Shown here: in pieces, positions 18,345 to 28,215 of the stretch
Layout: the number at the start of each line of letters is the position of its first letter
How positions within the stretch are numbered: position 1 is the first letter of the stretch
Assembly (NCBI RefSeq): GCF_036865545.1
Contig: NZ_CP142208.1
Location: 4,402,001-4,466,000 of the forward strand
From: Erwinia sp. E_sp_B01_1
GTDB taxonomy: Bacteria; Pseudomonadota; Gammaproteobacteria; Enterobacterales; Enterobacteriaceae
Direction of reading: 5' to 3'
DNA: 64,000 bases
Translations under genes and position numbers: made by a program
Notes under the pieces: model-generated
What the model was told of the DNA's origin: nothing
The model's database searches: none
Seen by the model: only the letters and a program-made list of their open reading frames with translations

Positions 18345-18873
18345 GTAACAGGCTCCCTGCTTCCGGCAAAGACCGATAGAGCGGTGCCGGAGGTAAAAAC
18401 AGTTCGGTCAGCAACAGAGGTTTACCAGAGAGGCGCAACCGTGAGCGGCGCCCCCATAATCCCTTGTGCTGGCCGGGTTCAATAAAATCGCGCGTCAGCG
18501 TGGATGAAGCAAACAGATAGCGCCCCAGAGGCCGGGTTCCCAGTTGCTGCAGCATCTGTTCCGGGCCAATTAATGTGGATTCCGGCACTATGGTGCGTCC
18601 GGCAAGCCAGGGCTCACCATCCCCGCACAGCAGAATTTCACGGAGCCAGTAACGGGATTCCTGCGGCAGTAATGCCACTTCCTCACCCACCTCTTCCGGG
18701 CCAATAAATCCCTCGCGTACCACGTTGACCGTCACCTTCTGGCAGTGCCGTTCAAAACGCTGGGTCATGGAGTCTTCTTCCATCAGCCAGTCCAGCAGAG
18801 GTGCAGTAAGCAGCGGCGAGTTGGCAGGCAGCCACTCAAGGGCGCGCAGTTGCGACAGCGCGTTAAGGTCCAT
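18334..18873 (-). CDS. ubiC: Chorismate lyase UbiC
   Basis: Removes pyruvate from chorismate to give 4-hydroxybenzoate, the first committed step of ubiquinone synthesis. 179 aa, slightly longer than E. coli UbiC. Conserved stretches include [45 protein letters not shown] and PLGRYLF. First gene of ubiCA. Only 124 bp separate it from psiE; in E. coli the mal genes lie here. Confidence 0.93.
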   Translation of the reverse strand: MDLNALSQLRALEWLPANSPLLTAPLLDWLMEEDSMTQRFERHCQKVTVNVVREGFIGPEEVGEEVALLPQESRYWLREILLCGDGEPWLAGRTIVPESTLIGPEQMLQQLGTRPLGRYLFASSTLTRDFIEPGQHKGLWGRRSRLRLSGKPLLLTELFLPPAPLYRSLPEAGSLLRGD

Positions 18874-18997
18874 CAGGCATCTCCGGACAAAAATTTTGCC
18901 ATAGTGTAACGCAGAGGTTGTGAGAGAACACAGAAGCAGGGAGGAAATTGTGCGGTTTTCACCAGAAGTGGGCGCGCCCTGTCAGCGCGCCGGAAGA

Positions 18998-19396
18998 TTA
19001 TTCGCGTCTCAGCCGGTTGCTGTTCGCCAGCCATAACGTCACGACCAGGATCAGGATGGCAATGGAGTAGGCCAGCGTATCCAGCGGGTTTTTGTGATCG
19101 ACAATGATCAGCCGGATAATGGCCGTGATGCCGATATAGACAAAATAGCGCAGAGGGAAGTGATAGCCCGACTGGAAATATTTGACGATCAGCGCAATAA
19201 ACTCGAAGTAGAGAAAGTAAATCACTATCCCTTCGATCAGCAGATAAGAGGAAGTCTGTTCGCCAGTGTTGAGTAACACGTTTGCCAGATGTAAGGTCTC
19301 TTTACCCAAAAAGATTGCCAGAATACAGGCTAAAAATATCAGTCCGATATTCAGTAACATCTGTAGAAACCAGGCGATGCGCGTGGCGGTAATCAT
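18998..19396 (-). CDS. psiE: Phosphate-starvation-inducible protein PsiE
   Basis: 132-aa inner-membrane protein with four hydrophobic segments. E. coli psiE is PhoB-activated and cAMP-CRP-repressed, but its activity is unknown. [39 protein letters not shown] is the family core. It stands alone between ubiC and yjbH. I did not identify a clear Pho box by eye. Confidence 0.9.
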   Translation of the reverse strand: MITATRIAWFLQMLLNIGLIFLACILAIFLGKETLHLANVLLNTGEQTSSYLLIEGIVIYFLYFEFIALIVKYFQSGYHFPLRYFVYIGITAIIRLIIVDHKNPLDTLAYSIAILILVVTLWLANSNRLRRE

Positions 19397-19572
19397 GTGA
19401 AAAACCCCTTAAAGTCACTGTATCCGTCAGAATAATCCTGATGAGCACAATATGCTTTAGTGTGAGCCAGTTCACAAGTTTTGCTTAGCGCTTTCATGCT
19501 GATGCAGGCAGGAAAAACAGGAGGCCGGGCGGCATAAACGTTTTGCCCCCCTGACGCCCCCGGCCACTGCTT

Positions 19573-21669
19573 TTAGCGGAAATCGATATCGCGATCGGTG
19601 GTCATGTCATACAGCTGATACTTACGGCCCAGCATCTGACCGCCATCACGCGTCAGCGGCGTCCAGTTGACCTGCGCACGGCCCCGCGTTGGCGAAGCGG
19701 TAAACAGATCCATTGGAATCGAAATATAGAACCCTTTGGTGAAATCACCTTCACCATACTCTTCTGCCGAGACGTTGGTTTTGGTGGCATAAGCACCCAC
19801 AATCACCCCACTGTCGAACTGACGGGAGATGTCCACGGTCGCGCCTTTATCCTCGGCCAGATACTGGCCCACGCTCGCTTTTACCAGCACCTGATTGTTG
19901 AAGAACGAAGGCCGCCAGTAAGCCGTCACGTTACCCACTTTGGCTGAGTAATCGTTAAACTGCATCATGTTGTCCCAGTCACGCTGCTTAACGTAGTTGG
20001 CATCGATGCCAAACGCCCAGTCAGAGTCCAGCGGACGGTACAACACTTCGCCCCCTACGCCGCCATACATGGTTTCCAGATAGCCACCGTAAACCTGGCC
20101 ATAGAAGCCGTTACCCAGCTCATGCATGTAGTTGGCTTGCAGGTTATTAACGTAGACGTTGTTTTCCACGTAATCGCGGATATGGGTACGCACGCGAGGC
20201 AGTGAAGAGTCATTCGGTGCGCCGTTGTAATTGAACTTGTCGTAGTTGTTAGTCAGGTTGCCAAACACACTGCCGTCAATTAACAAGTGTTGGGTCAGCC
20301 AGTAGCTGGCATTGCCCATCACCCCGACCTGATACAGGTAGAAGCTTTCTGGTCCCCCCACAGACTGGTTAAGCACCGGCGAGAGGCTGTAGTTGAAGCG
20401 ATCGCCGTCGATGTAATAACCCTGCTGAGTATGACCCGGTTCCACAGGTTCAATACGTTTCTGATCCAGAGGCTGCTCTTTGCCCAGCGGATAACCTTCC
20501 AGCTGCTGACGCAGGCTGGCAACGCTGGTCTGGGTGGTTACCTGAGGCATCCGGTTGCGGGTTTCGGTGACGTTCAGCGTGTCGACACCAGAAGGCAGGT
20601 TGTTCATCAGGATCACGTTGGCACGATCGATCCCTTCCTGGGTATTGCGATATTTCGACTGCTGGCCAGAGGCATACATCGTATTGCCTTTGACCTGAAT
20701 ATTCGGAGCAGTCAGACCAGCATTGTATTTCAGATCGGTCAGCTGGTTAGCCACGGTGGTGGGCTCCAGGAACTCACCCTGCGGCTGAGGCTTATAGGCC
20801 GGTTTTGCTGAGTCAATTGAGGCAGTATGCAGATCGTTGAAATTGGTGCGCAGCGTAAAGCCGGCCATAAAGGTGTTGCCACGCTCATAGCTGACGTTAA
20901 CATCGGCCCAGTCGGTCAGGCGGTAAATCGCCCCGACGTTGATTTTGCTTTTCTGCTCCAGGCGTCCGGCAAAGTCATCCTGATAATCGTTGCCTTCATA
21001 TTCGGCTTTCAGTCGCAACGGCTGCCACGGCGTCTGATACTCCACGCCGCCGAAAATCGCCGCCGGGCCTTTGAACATGTCTTTGCCGTTTACCGATCCG
21101 GCTGTACCACTGCTTTCAGAGCGATTGCAGTAATTGCTGTCGGCTTCACAGAACGGGTTTTTCACCGTGCCGCTGTTGCCCAGATAACCGAAGCCCAGGC
21201 CGAGGGTAAAATCAAACGGGCCCCAGGCTTTGGTGGCCACCATGTATTCGCTGTCGAACAGGCCGGTACCGCCCAGGTCACGGGCACCTACGGAGACTTC
21301 CGGCAGCCAGTAGCCTTCCTGCCACAGACGGGCTTTCAGATCGAAGGCTTTATCTTTATAGCTCTGATTACCACTGAAGCTGTCCACCGCACTGTAACGA
21401 CGGGTTTTCACGTCGGTGTAGCGGATGGTCGCTTCCAGCCAGGGAAAGAGCTGCACTGAGGATGAGTAGAAGCGATACTGATCGTTATAGCGATAGTTCA
21501 GGCTGAATTCGCCATCTTTTGCCATACGGGCCGTGGGAACCTGAAGCAGACCCACGCCGCCGAAGTCTGACTGCGAAGGCCCTACCGGATCGGGATACGT
21601 CGCCGCCTGCGCCTGGCAGGCACAGGCCACGGAGATAGCCATCAGGCTGAGAAGATACGTTTTTTTCAT
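19573..21669 (-). CDS. yjbH: YjbH family exopolysaccharide outer-membrane protein
   Basis: 698-aa exported protein. A signal peptide ends near residue 22 (CQAQAA). [24 protein letters not shown] is the YjbH/WbfB opening, followed by a long beta-strand-rich sequence ending DIDFR. It is probably an outer-membrane barrel for the extracellular polysaccharide made by yjbEFGH, by analogy with E. coli and with GfcD. It is the last gene of the operon; its ATG overlaps the yjbG stop by one base (TGATG). Confidence 0.92.
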   Translation of the reverse strand: MKKTYLLSLMAISVACACQAQAATYPDPVGPSQSDFGGVGLLQVPTARMAKDGEFSLNYRYNDQYRFYSSSVQLFPWLEATIRYTDVKTRRYSAVDSFSGNQSYKDKAFDLKARLWQEGYWLPEVSVGARDLGGTGLFDSEYMVATKAWGPFDFTLGLGFGYLGNSGTVKNPFCEADSNYCNRSESSGTAGSVNGKDMFKGPAAIFGGVEYQTPWQPLRLKAEYEGNDYQDDFAGRLEQKSKINVGAIYRLTDWADVNVSYERGNTFMAGFTLRTNFNDLHTASIDSAKPAYKPQPQGEFLEPTTVANQLTDLKYNAGLTAPNIQVKGNTMYASGQQSKYRNTQEGIDRANVILMNNLPSGVDTLNVTETRNRMPQVTTQTSVASLRQQLEGYPLGKEQPLDQKRIEPVEPGHTQQGYYIDGDRFNYSLSPVLNQSVGGPESFYLYQVGVMGNASYWLTQHLLIDGSVFGNLTNNYDKFNYNGAPNDSSLPRVRTHIRDYVENNVYVNNLQANYMHELGNGFYGQVYGGYLETMYGGVGGEVLYRPLDSDWAFGIDANYVKQRDWDNMMQFNDYSAKVGNVTAYWRPSFFNNQVLVKASVGQYLAEDKGATVDISRQFDSGVIVGAYATKTNVSAEEYGEGDFTKGFYISIPMDLFTASPTRGRAQVNWTPLTRDGGQMLGRKYQLYDMTTDRDIDFR

Positions 21670-22424
21670 CAGTCAGGGATCCGGTGCGTCAAAACAGAAA
21701 CAATCTGCTGGTTGAGATCTTCGTCGTCACCAGGCAGCGTCCAGGAAGAAAAGCCCACAAAAATAGTGCTGCCAGCTTCAGGCTCGACGTGGCGGCGATT
21801 CCAGTAAGCGACAGGAACCTCCTTCACTTCACCGTTGGGGGCAATCACCAGAGCAACGTTACGCTCTGCACCTGATAGGCGGGGATGATTTTCCAGGTAG
21901 TCCACCACGCTGCGGCCCGGTAACCAGGTGACCTGACCGCTGCTGGCGATCGCTCCGGCAAGCCTTACCGTCGCAGGCTTGTTCAGCGTATAAACGCTGT
22001 AATCGCCTTCCAGTCGACGGTTCTCCTCCGGATGGGTTCGGACCCAGTCCGGATCCAGATTGGCTAACTGACGGCCCGTGACGTTGACGGATGCCACCTG
22101 CTGTAAGACGTTATCCACCACCGCAGCCTGTTCGCTATCGCCTTCTGCATGAAGCTTATTGCTCCAGGCTTTCAGACGCGCCAGTACCTGTTGCTGCTGC
22201 TGGACAGCCACTGCCGTAGCCAGTTTTTCGGCAATCACCGTACCGGGCCACCAGCTTTTGCCCATCAACGCCGGGCTGCTGACCAGTTCCGCCAGATTCT
22301 TTGCATGACTGACTGTCGACGTCTGGGCCTGGCCGGGAGAATAAACCGTTACCTGACTTTCTGCGCACACGCTCAGCGAGACGCAGGCTGAGAGGCCTGC
22401 GAGAAGAAGAGTTATTTTTTTCAT
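21669..22424 (-). CDS. yjbG: YjbG/GfcC-like capsule biosynthesis periplasmic protein
   Basis: 251-aa periplasmic protein with a signal peptide ([17 protein letters not shown]). It belongs to the GfcC/YjbG family, with ubiquitin-like soluble-ligand-binding folds. The motif [25 protein letters not shown] and the stretch [13 protein letters not shown] are visible. It is translationally coupled to yjbF (ATGA overlap) and to yjbH. Its role in polysaccharide secretion is inferred from operon homology. Confidence 0.9.
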   Translation of the reverse strand: MKKITLLLAGLSACVSLSVCAESQVTVYSPGQAQTSTVSHAKNLAELVSSPALMGKSWWPGTVIAEKLATAVAVQQQQQVLARLKAWSNKLHAEGDSEQAAVVDNVLQQVASVNVTGRQLANLDPDWVRTHPEENRRLEGDYSVYTLNKPATVRLAGAIASSGQVTWLPGRSVVDYLENHPRLSGAERNVALVIAPNGEVKEVPVAYWNRRHVEPEAGSTIFVGFSSWTLPGDDEDLNQQIVSVLTHRIPD

Positions 22425-23068
22425 GATTTCGCGGGCTTCAGGATGGTGGTTTCAAGTGGGAAATAGTCGCCGCCCAGCGTTTGCTGTGACTGGCGAACCT
22501 GTCCGGTAGTGGTGTCAATCCAGAAAATATTCGTCCAGGATTTGCCCTCAGCCGGCAGCTCAACCTCTTCCTGCCAGACCCGGCAGGCAACGTTTTTACC
22601 GGCCAGTGCCAGTACCTGATCTTTCAGTCGGGTGAAGCGCGAGGTGGCAGTTCCTGCCCGGAATTTCCCGGCTTCAGTCCAGCTCAGCGTGCGGGTCCAG
22701 CTTGCGCCTTCCGTTAACTCCAGCGGCTTAATCAGCGGGTCCTGCTGCAGATTAGTGACCTCGGTGAGGTTGTCACTCAGCCCCAGGGTTTTCACCACAC
22801 GGCCATGCTGAGTCACCACCATCGACCGATCGCGGGTGATCCATTTTTGCTGGCCATTTTCATCAAAGCCCAGCACCACAAAGATACGCTGCCCGTGATT
22901 CACGCGCAGGTACATGCTGGCATAAGGCAGACTTTCTACTTGTTCATCAGAGACCTGAACGTCGTCCGGCCCGAGCAGAGCGAGTTTTACCGTCTCTCCC
23001 AGCCCTTTTTGTGTTTGTGTACAGGCCTGGAGAAGCAGGCATAAAAGCAGCAGTGGTAGGTAGCGCAC
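22421..23068 (-). CDS. yjbF: YjbF/GfcB-like outer-membrane lipoprotein
   Basis: 215-aa lipoprotein of the GfcB/YjbF family. The GTG start was chosen because it places a short signal peptide (RYLPLLLLCLLLQAC) directly before the lipobox LQAC and has AGGGA 9 bp upstream; a longer GTG frame would bury the signal. Its stop overlaps the yjbG start. A perfect inverted repeat lies just upstream, between yjbE and yjbF. Confidence 0.88.
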   Translation of the reverse strand: MRYLPLLLLCLLLQACTQTQKGLGETVKLALLGPDDVQVSDEQVESLPYASMYLRVNHGQRIFVVLGFDENGQQKWITRDRSMVVTQHGRVVKTLGLSDNLTEVTNLQQDPLIKPLELTEGASWTRTLSWTEAGKFRAGTATSRFTRLKDQVLALAGKNVACRVWQEEVELPAEGKSWTNIFWIDTTTGQVRQSQQTLGGDYFPLETTILKPAKS

Positions 23069-23106
23069 CTGTGTGTGTCCCTGAGCAAAGTCGACAATGT
23101 CGAAAA

Positions 23107-23130
23107 ATAACCACACAACTGTGTGGTTAT
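23107..23130 (-). terminator. Intra-operon terminator/attenuator between yjbE and yjbF
   Basis: An 11-bp perfect stem (ATAACCACACA/TGTGTGGTTAT) lies 17 bp after the yjbE stop; on the minus strand it is followed by TTTTT. It has the form of a rho-independent terminator and would reduce transcription of yjbFGH relative to yjbE. Confidence 0.7.
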
Positions 23131-23146
23131 GATTAATTTACCGCAC

Positions 23147-23395
23147 TTAACGCGTGGTGCTGGTGGTGGTCGTGGTGGTGGTGCCGGTATTAGAACCGTT
23201 TCCGCCACTGGATGCTGCCAGAGCAACACCCACCAGGGCGCCAAGCGCACCCACACCCACAGCCGTGGTGGTTCCTGCGGAGAGAGTCCCCGCTGTAGCA
23301 CCCGCCGCGGCGCCAGCTTCTTCAGGCGCGGCGAACGCGGCTGAAGCACTTGCCAGATACACTATGGCTGCAGCAGCACATAAGACTTTTTTCAT
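23147..23395 (-). CDS. yjbE: YjbE family secreted protein
   Basis: 82-aa small exported protein, first gene of yjbEFGH. The start was chosen at MKKVLCAAAA because AAGGGAAA is well placed before it; an ATG five codons upstream has no ribosome site. A signal peptide ends at about AAFAA. The mature part is alanine/glycine-rich and ends in a run of threonines (TGTTTTTTTSTTR). The family function is unknown; in E. coli the operon is Rcs-regulated and tied to extracellular polysaccharide. Confidence 0.87.
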   Translation of the reverse strand: MKKVLCAAAAIVYLASASAAFAAPEEAGAAAGATAGTLSAGTTTAVGVGALGALVGVALAASSGGNGSNTGTTTTTTTSTTR

Positions 23396-23987
23396 AACAT
23401 TTCCCTTCATTAAATGAATGGATACCTCACCTGAAGGGTTTCAGGCGGGTCCAGTATAAGGCAATAAATGACCAGAATTCAGTGGGATCCCGGCGGCCGG
23501 ACGCGCCAATTTTACCTGCCTAAAAAAAGCACGCTTTGCCTCTCCAGAGCAACATTTGACTAAATAATTCATAAAATCAGACTTAATGACTGCAATACAC
23601 CCTCTGAATAGTGCCAATGCCTGACAATAGTCTTTAGAGAAGCGGTTTAACCGGAAATGGGCCTGCGAGGCGGTGCTTTTGCTTAAAATTAATAATTTTC
23701 AGGAAGTTATAGCGCGAAGAATGGCAATAACCCCTTTTAACCCGTCCGGTTCTTTCAGATTTATCTTGGCGTGAATGCGCTTTTCCGGGCTGTTTTTAGG
23801 ATTAACCTCAGCCTGAGGCTGACGACTTTACCCATTATTGGGGGTATTCAGAGGGATTTTTCAGACGCTGCGTGTCGCTAAGCGGGCAACCGTCGGGAAA
23901 ATAAGGAAATTGAGAGAGTGTCAACCAGGACCATAAACAGGTAAAGCCGGATCTGAATACGTATCTGATCGCTGAACCTGAAGCGAT

Positions 23988-24088
23988 GGGAGCCTGTGCC
24001 TTGAACAAAGCATCACGGGCCACGTACGGCCCGTGCTGAGCTGACACGGACGGCGCTTTTTGCGTCTTTGTGAGAGGCACAGGCTCCC
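23988..24088. repeat. Nested inverted-repeat element downstream of pgi
   Basis: GGGAGCCTGTGCC at 23988-24000 is repeated as its exact complement at 24076-24088. The match extends imperfectly inward: both arms, read in the same sense, continue CCT-N3-ACAAAG. The 75-bp interior contains a perfect 8-bp hairpin, CACGGGCC/GGCCCGTG, at 24014-24035. The arrangement suggests a small mobile palindromic element or a structured RNA. No second copy was noticed in this window. Confidence 0.65.
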
Positions 24089-24110
24089 TGAGCCTGCACC
24101 TTCGCAATAA

Positions 24111-24142
24111 CCTGAGGGCTGGCGAACTGGCACCAGCCCTCA
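24111..24142. terminator. Hairpin after pgi
   Basis: An 11-bp stem (CTGAGGGCTGG/CCAGCCCTCAG) with a 10-nt loop lies 16 bp beyond the pgi stop. No T run follows on the minus strand, so termination is only probable. Confidence 0.45.
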
Positions 24143-24158
24143 GATTCAACGCGCTATC

Positions 24159-25808
24159 CTAGCCGCGCCAGTTTTTGTAGCGGTTGATCAGGCCATTGGT
24201 AGAGCTGTCATGGCTGCTGATCTGCTCGCTACCGGAGAGTTCCGGCAGGATGCGGTTAGCTAACTGTTTGCCCAGCTCAACGCCCCACTGATCGAAAGTG
24301 AAGATGTTGAGGATCGCGCCCTGGGTAAAGATTTTGTGCTCATACAGCGCAATCAACGCCCCCAGGCTGAACGGCGTGATATCACGCAGCAGGATGGAGT
24401 TGGTTGGGCGATTACCCTCGAACACCTTAAACGGCACGATGTGTTCTACGGATTTAGCGTCTTTACCGGCATCGGTAAATTCTTTCTCTACCGTATCGCG
24501 GGATTTACCAAAGGCCAGCGCCTCGGTCTGAGCAAAGAAGTTCGACAACAGCTTGGCATGATGATCGCCCAGGTTGTTGTGCGAAACCGCAGGCGCGATG
24601 AAGTCGCAGGGTACCAGCTTGGTGCCCTGGTGGATCAGCTGGTAGAACGCGTGCTGGCCGTTAGTGCCCGGCTCGCCCCAGATGATTGGGCCCGTCTCAT
24701 AGGAAACAGGGGCGCCGTTACGGTCAACATTCTTGCCGTTTGACTCCATGTTGCCCTGCTGGAAATAGGCGGCAAAACGGTGCATGTACTGGTCGTAAGG
24801 CAGAATCGCTTCGGTTTCAGCACCGAAGAAATTGTTATACCAGATACCAATCAGCGCCAGAATAACCGGCAGGTTCTTCTCGGCTGGCGTAGTGGAGAAG
24901 TGCTTGTCCATAGCATGCGCGCCACTCAGCAGCTTCTCAAAGTTGTCGAAACCGATCGACAGAATGATAGAGAGGCCAATGGCAGACCACAGCGAGTAAC
25001 GTCCGCCCACCCAGTCCCAGAACTCGAACATGTTGGCGGTATCAATCCCGAACTCACCCACGGCTTTGCCGTTAGTAGAGAGCGCAGCAAAGTGCTTAGC
25101 TACATGCTGCTCATCACCCGCCGTTTTCAGGAACCAGTCACGCGCGCTGTGGGCGTTAGTCATGGTTTCCTGCGTGGTGAAGGTTTTGGAAGCCACCAGG
25201 AACAGCGTGGTTTCAGGATCAAGGTCTTTCACCGTTTCGGCGATATGCGTGCCATCAACGTTGGAAACAAAATGCATGTTGAGGTGATTTTTGTACGGGC
25301 GCAGCGCCTCGGTCACCATGAACGGCCCCAGATCAGAGCCGCCGATACCGATGTTGACCACGTCAGTAATCGGTTTGCCGGTGTAGCCTTTCCAGTCGCC
25401 GCTGATGATGCGCTCAGAGAAGGATTTCATCTTCTCCAGCACCGTGTTAACTTCCGGCATCACGTCTTTGCCGTCGACCACGATCGGCGTATTGCTGCGG
25501 TTGCGCAGGGCAACGTGCAGCACAGCACGGTCTTCGGTACGGTTGATTTTTTCGCCGGAGAACATCGACTTGATAGCGCCCTGCAGATCGGTCTCTTTTG
25601 CCAGATCCTGCAATTTGGCGAGGGTTTCGCTGGTAATGCGGTTTTTAGAGAAGTCCACCAGCATCAGATCGTCGAAGGTGGCAGAGAAATTGGCAAAACG
25701 GTCGCTGTCTTTAGCAAACAAGTCCGCAATTTCAACGTCTTTCATCTCTTCAAAATGCTGCTGCAGCGCTTGCCAGGCAGCGGTTTGTGTCGGATTGATA
25801 TTTTTCAT
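24159..25808 (-). CDS. pgi: Glucose-6-phosphate isomerase
   Basis: Interconverts glucose-6-phosphate and fructose-6-phosphate in glycolysis and gluconeogenesis. 549 aa, as in E. coli. The PGI signatures [21 protein letters not shown] and [15 protein letters not shown] are present, as is the C-terminal GQWG-like [12 protein letters not shown] segment. Monocistronic by context; the start [12 protein letters not shown] is family-typical. Confidence 0.97.
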   Translation of the reverse strand: MKNINPTQTAAWQALQQHFEEMKDVEIADLFAKDSDRFANFSATFDDLMLVDFSKNRITSETLAKLQDLAKETDLQGAIKSMFSGEKINRTEDRAVLHVALRNRSNTPIVVDGKDVMPEVNTVLEKMKSFSERIISGDWKGYTGKPITDVVNIGIGGSDLGPFMVTEALRPYKNHLNMHFVSNVDGTHIAETVKDLDPETTLFLVASKTFTTQETMTNAHSARDWFLKTAGDEQHVAKHFAALSTNGKAVGEFGIDTANMFEFWDWVGGRYSLWSAIGLSIILSIGFDNFEKLLSGAHAMDKHFSTTPAEKNLPVILALIGIWYNNFFGAETEAILPYDQYMHRFAAYFQQGNMESNGKNVDRNGAPVSYETGPIIWGEPGTNGQHAFYQLIHQGTKLVPCDFIAPAVSHNNLGDHHAKLLSNFFAQTEALAFGKSRDTVEKEFTDAGKDAKSVEHIVPFKVFEGNRPTNSILLRDITPFSLGALIALYEHKIFTQGAILNIFTFDQWGVELGKQLANRILPELSGSEQISSHDSSTNGLINRYKNWRG

Positions 25809-26024
25809 GACAACACACTCTTTTTATTTAAGAACCGTAAATCAGACCGGACGCCATGTTACCTGAAGGACCCTGCGGGCTTTCCTCTTCCTGTAACAGG
25901 TCTCAACTATCACTGGCAGGATTTCCCGCCATTTTATCCGGGGCTATTTATAATTCAGTCGGTGGCCAGCCTGGCCGCTCAGCGTTTCAGTATGACTACT
26001 CTTGCTGTTGAAAGGAAAAATTTT

Positions 26025-27829
26025 ATGGAGCTCTCCGCCCCACTGCTGTTGGTTATCATTGGATTAAGTTCGCTGGTAGCCCAGTGGCTGGCCTGGTTAC
26101 TGCGCCTGCCCGCCATTTTGCCGCTGCTGGTTTTCGGCATTGTCCTGGGTCCGCTTTGCCATGTTTTGCAGCCTGATGCCCTGTTTGGGTCGCTGCTGTT
26201 CCCCTTTGTCTCACTTTCGGTGGCGATCATCTTGTTCGAAGGTGCGTTAACGCTGCGCTTCGATGAGATCCGTGGTCTGGGCAAGGTGGTACGCAATCTG
26301 GTTACCGTCGGGATGCTGATTACCTTTCTGGCGATCAGCGTGGCCTGCTGGGCTCTGTTGAATTTTCCCCGGAGCTCGCCGCCCTGGTCGGCTCAGTGAC
26401 CGTGGTCACCGGCCCGACCGTGATCGCCCCTCTGATGCGCGTTGTGCGCCCTGATAAAGCCATTAACCAGGTTTTACGCTGGGAAGGCATAGTGATCGAT
26501 CCGGTAGGCGCTATTTTTACCCTTCTGGTGTTTGAATTTATTGTGCTGCGTCAGAAAGCTGAATCGTTAACGCACCTGTTCTGGACGTTAGGGCTGACGG
26601 CGGCCGTTGGCCTGATTGCCGGGGTGGTCTTTGGCTGGTTACTGGGCGTGGCGTTGAAACGCGTCTGGCTGCCGGGGTATTTGCAGAACTTTGCCGTCCT
26701 CGCAGTGATGCTCACGGCCTTTGGGTTATCCAACGCGCTGGCGGATGAATCAGGCCTGCTGACGGTCACGGTAATGGGCATCTGGCTTGCCAATATGCGC
26801 GAGGTGGATCTCACCGAAATCATCGCGTTTAAAGAGGAGCTGTCGGCGCTGCTAATCTCAGGTCTGTTTATTATCCTGGCTGCGCGGCTGGATCTTGCTG
26901 CGCTGCTGGCGATGGGCTGGCCGCTGGTAGGTTTACTGCTTATCGTACAGTTCGTTGCCCGTCCCTTGTGTATCGCGGTATCGACCTGGGGCTCTTCCCT
27001 TTCTTTGCGCCAGAGGCTGATGCTGAGCTGGGTTTCACCGCGCGGCATTGTGGCTGCGGCGGTGAGTTCGCTGTTTGCGCTGACGCTGGAGAAGACCGGG
27101 TTTGCCGGGGCTGATAAGCTGGTCACCGTGGTGTTTGCGGTGATTATTGGCACGGTGGTGCTGCAAAGCCTGACCAGTTCGGTGCTGGCGCGAATGCTGA
27201 AAGTTCAGCAACGCGAGCCGCGCGGCGTGCTGATTATTGGCGCAAATACCGTGGCCCGCACCCTGGCCGCCGCCCTGAAGAAGCTGGACATCCCCGTGCT
27301 GGTCACTGACAGTAGCTGGGAATATTACCGGCTGGCACGTATGGAGGGCATCCCGGCCTATTACGGCAATGCCTGGTCTGAACATGCGGAGAACTACCTG
27401 GATTTGAGTGAAACCGCTCAGGTGCTGGCGCTCTCACCTAACCGCCACCAGAATGCGCTTGGGGTTTACCATTTCAGCCACCTGTTTGGTGAAAACAAAG
27501 TGGCGGCTATCCGCTCCAGCGCGGCATTCAAAGGCAAGCGTGACAGTGAAAGCCCCCGATTCAAACGCCATGAGGTGCTGTTTGGTCAGGAGCAGACCTA
27601 TGCCCGGCTGAGCAGCCTGCTCTCTAAAGGCGCGACCATTAAAGCGACCCGGCTGAATGAGAATTTTGGCTGGCTGGAATACCTGGAAAAGAACCAGGGC
27701 GTAATCCCTTTATTCATTCAGGACGGTGCAGGAAATCTGAATATGGTTCGAGGTGAACAGACGCCAGCCCTGCCCTGCACGCTGATCGCGCTGGTGCAAA
27801 ATGAAAATTCCTCAGACGGCAGAGATTGA
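26025..27829 (+). pseudogene. CPA1-type sodium:proton antiporter, interrupted by a -1 frameshift
   Basis: Membrane cation/H+ antiporter, about 601 aa when repaired. It has an N-terminal Na/H exchanger domain (LLRLPAILPLLVFGIVLGP, then GSVTVVTGPTVIAPLMRVVRP with the transport-site region) and a C-terminal TrkA-N-like nucleotide-binding region (PRGVLIIGANTVARTLAAALKKLDIPVLVTDS). AAAGGA precedes the ATG. The frame breaks at TTTTCCCC (26363-26370); one extra T would restore the sequence NFSPELAALVGS. It sits between pgi and lysC, which are neighbours in E. coli. The break is in a homopolymer and may be a sequence error. Confidence 0.82.
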
Positions 27830-27849
27830 CAGCGGCAAGATAAATAGAT

Positions 27850-28060
27850 ATTAGTAGCGCGCTAGTTGCGCATCTGATGCGCAAGCCAGAAGAGGCGCGT
27901 CGCCCAGGCAGTGTGTTGGAGGAACCGAATCCAGTGATAACACATCATGGGGTGCGACGCCGAGATATTCCCCCCGGAGGGGTGAATATCGACCGCAGGG
28001 GCTGAATCCTCTGGGTTGTCACCAGGATCGTTCGCAGGCCGGACGATTCATACTTAATTT
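27850..28060 (+). promoter_or_regulatory. Lysine riboswitch (L box)
   Basis: The 5' leader of lysC carries the lysine riboswitch core: GCCAGAAGAGGCGCG, GGAGGAACC, GGGTGCGACGCCGAG, CGCAGGGGCTGAATCC and GGGTTGTCACCAG occur in the right order, closely matching E. coli lysC. A hairpin at 28060-28088 and the lysC ribosome site follow. Lysine binding should switch off lysC expression. Ends are approximate. Confidence 0.92.
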
Positions 28061-28215
28061 ATTTGGCGCTGATGCAGCGACAAATAAGCGGGTATACAAG
28101 GTGGGGCGCTTCTGGGTGACTCGTAGTAATCCCCTTTTCTACGTCTTTCCCCGTTTCTGCTCTTTCCTTGTGCCAAGGCTGATAGAATTTAACCTGACAC
28201 GAGGTATGTCATTAC

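Larger units (their letters stand above)
23396..24158. other. Gene-poor region between pgi and yjbE
   Basis: 763 bp holding the yjbE promoter region and a cluster of inverted repeats at its pgi end: a nested repeat at 23988-24088, a GC hairpin at 24014-24035 and a long hairpin at 24111-24142 that may terminate pgi. A 104-codon minus-strand frame (23835-24149) runs through the repeats and looks non-coding. No family was recognised. Confidence 0.5.

Noticed and set aside
23835..24149. 104-codon minus-strand frame downstream of pgi
   Set aside because: It runs through inverted repeats, has no ribosome site, and its translation looks like non-coding DNA.
24780..26024. Long N-terminal extension of the antiporter frame running antisense to pgi
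   Set aside because: The real antiporter starts at 26025, where a ribosome site stands; the upstream part only mirrors pgi.
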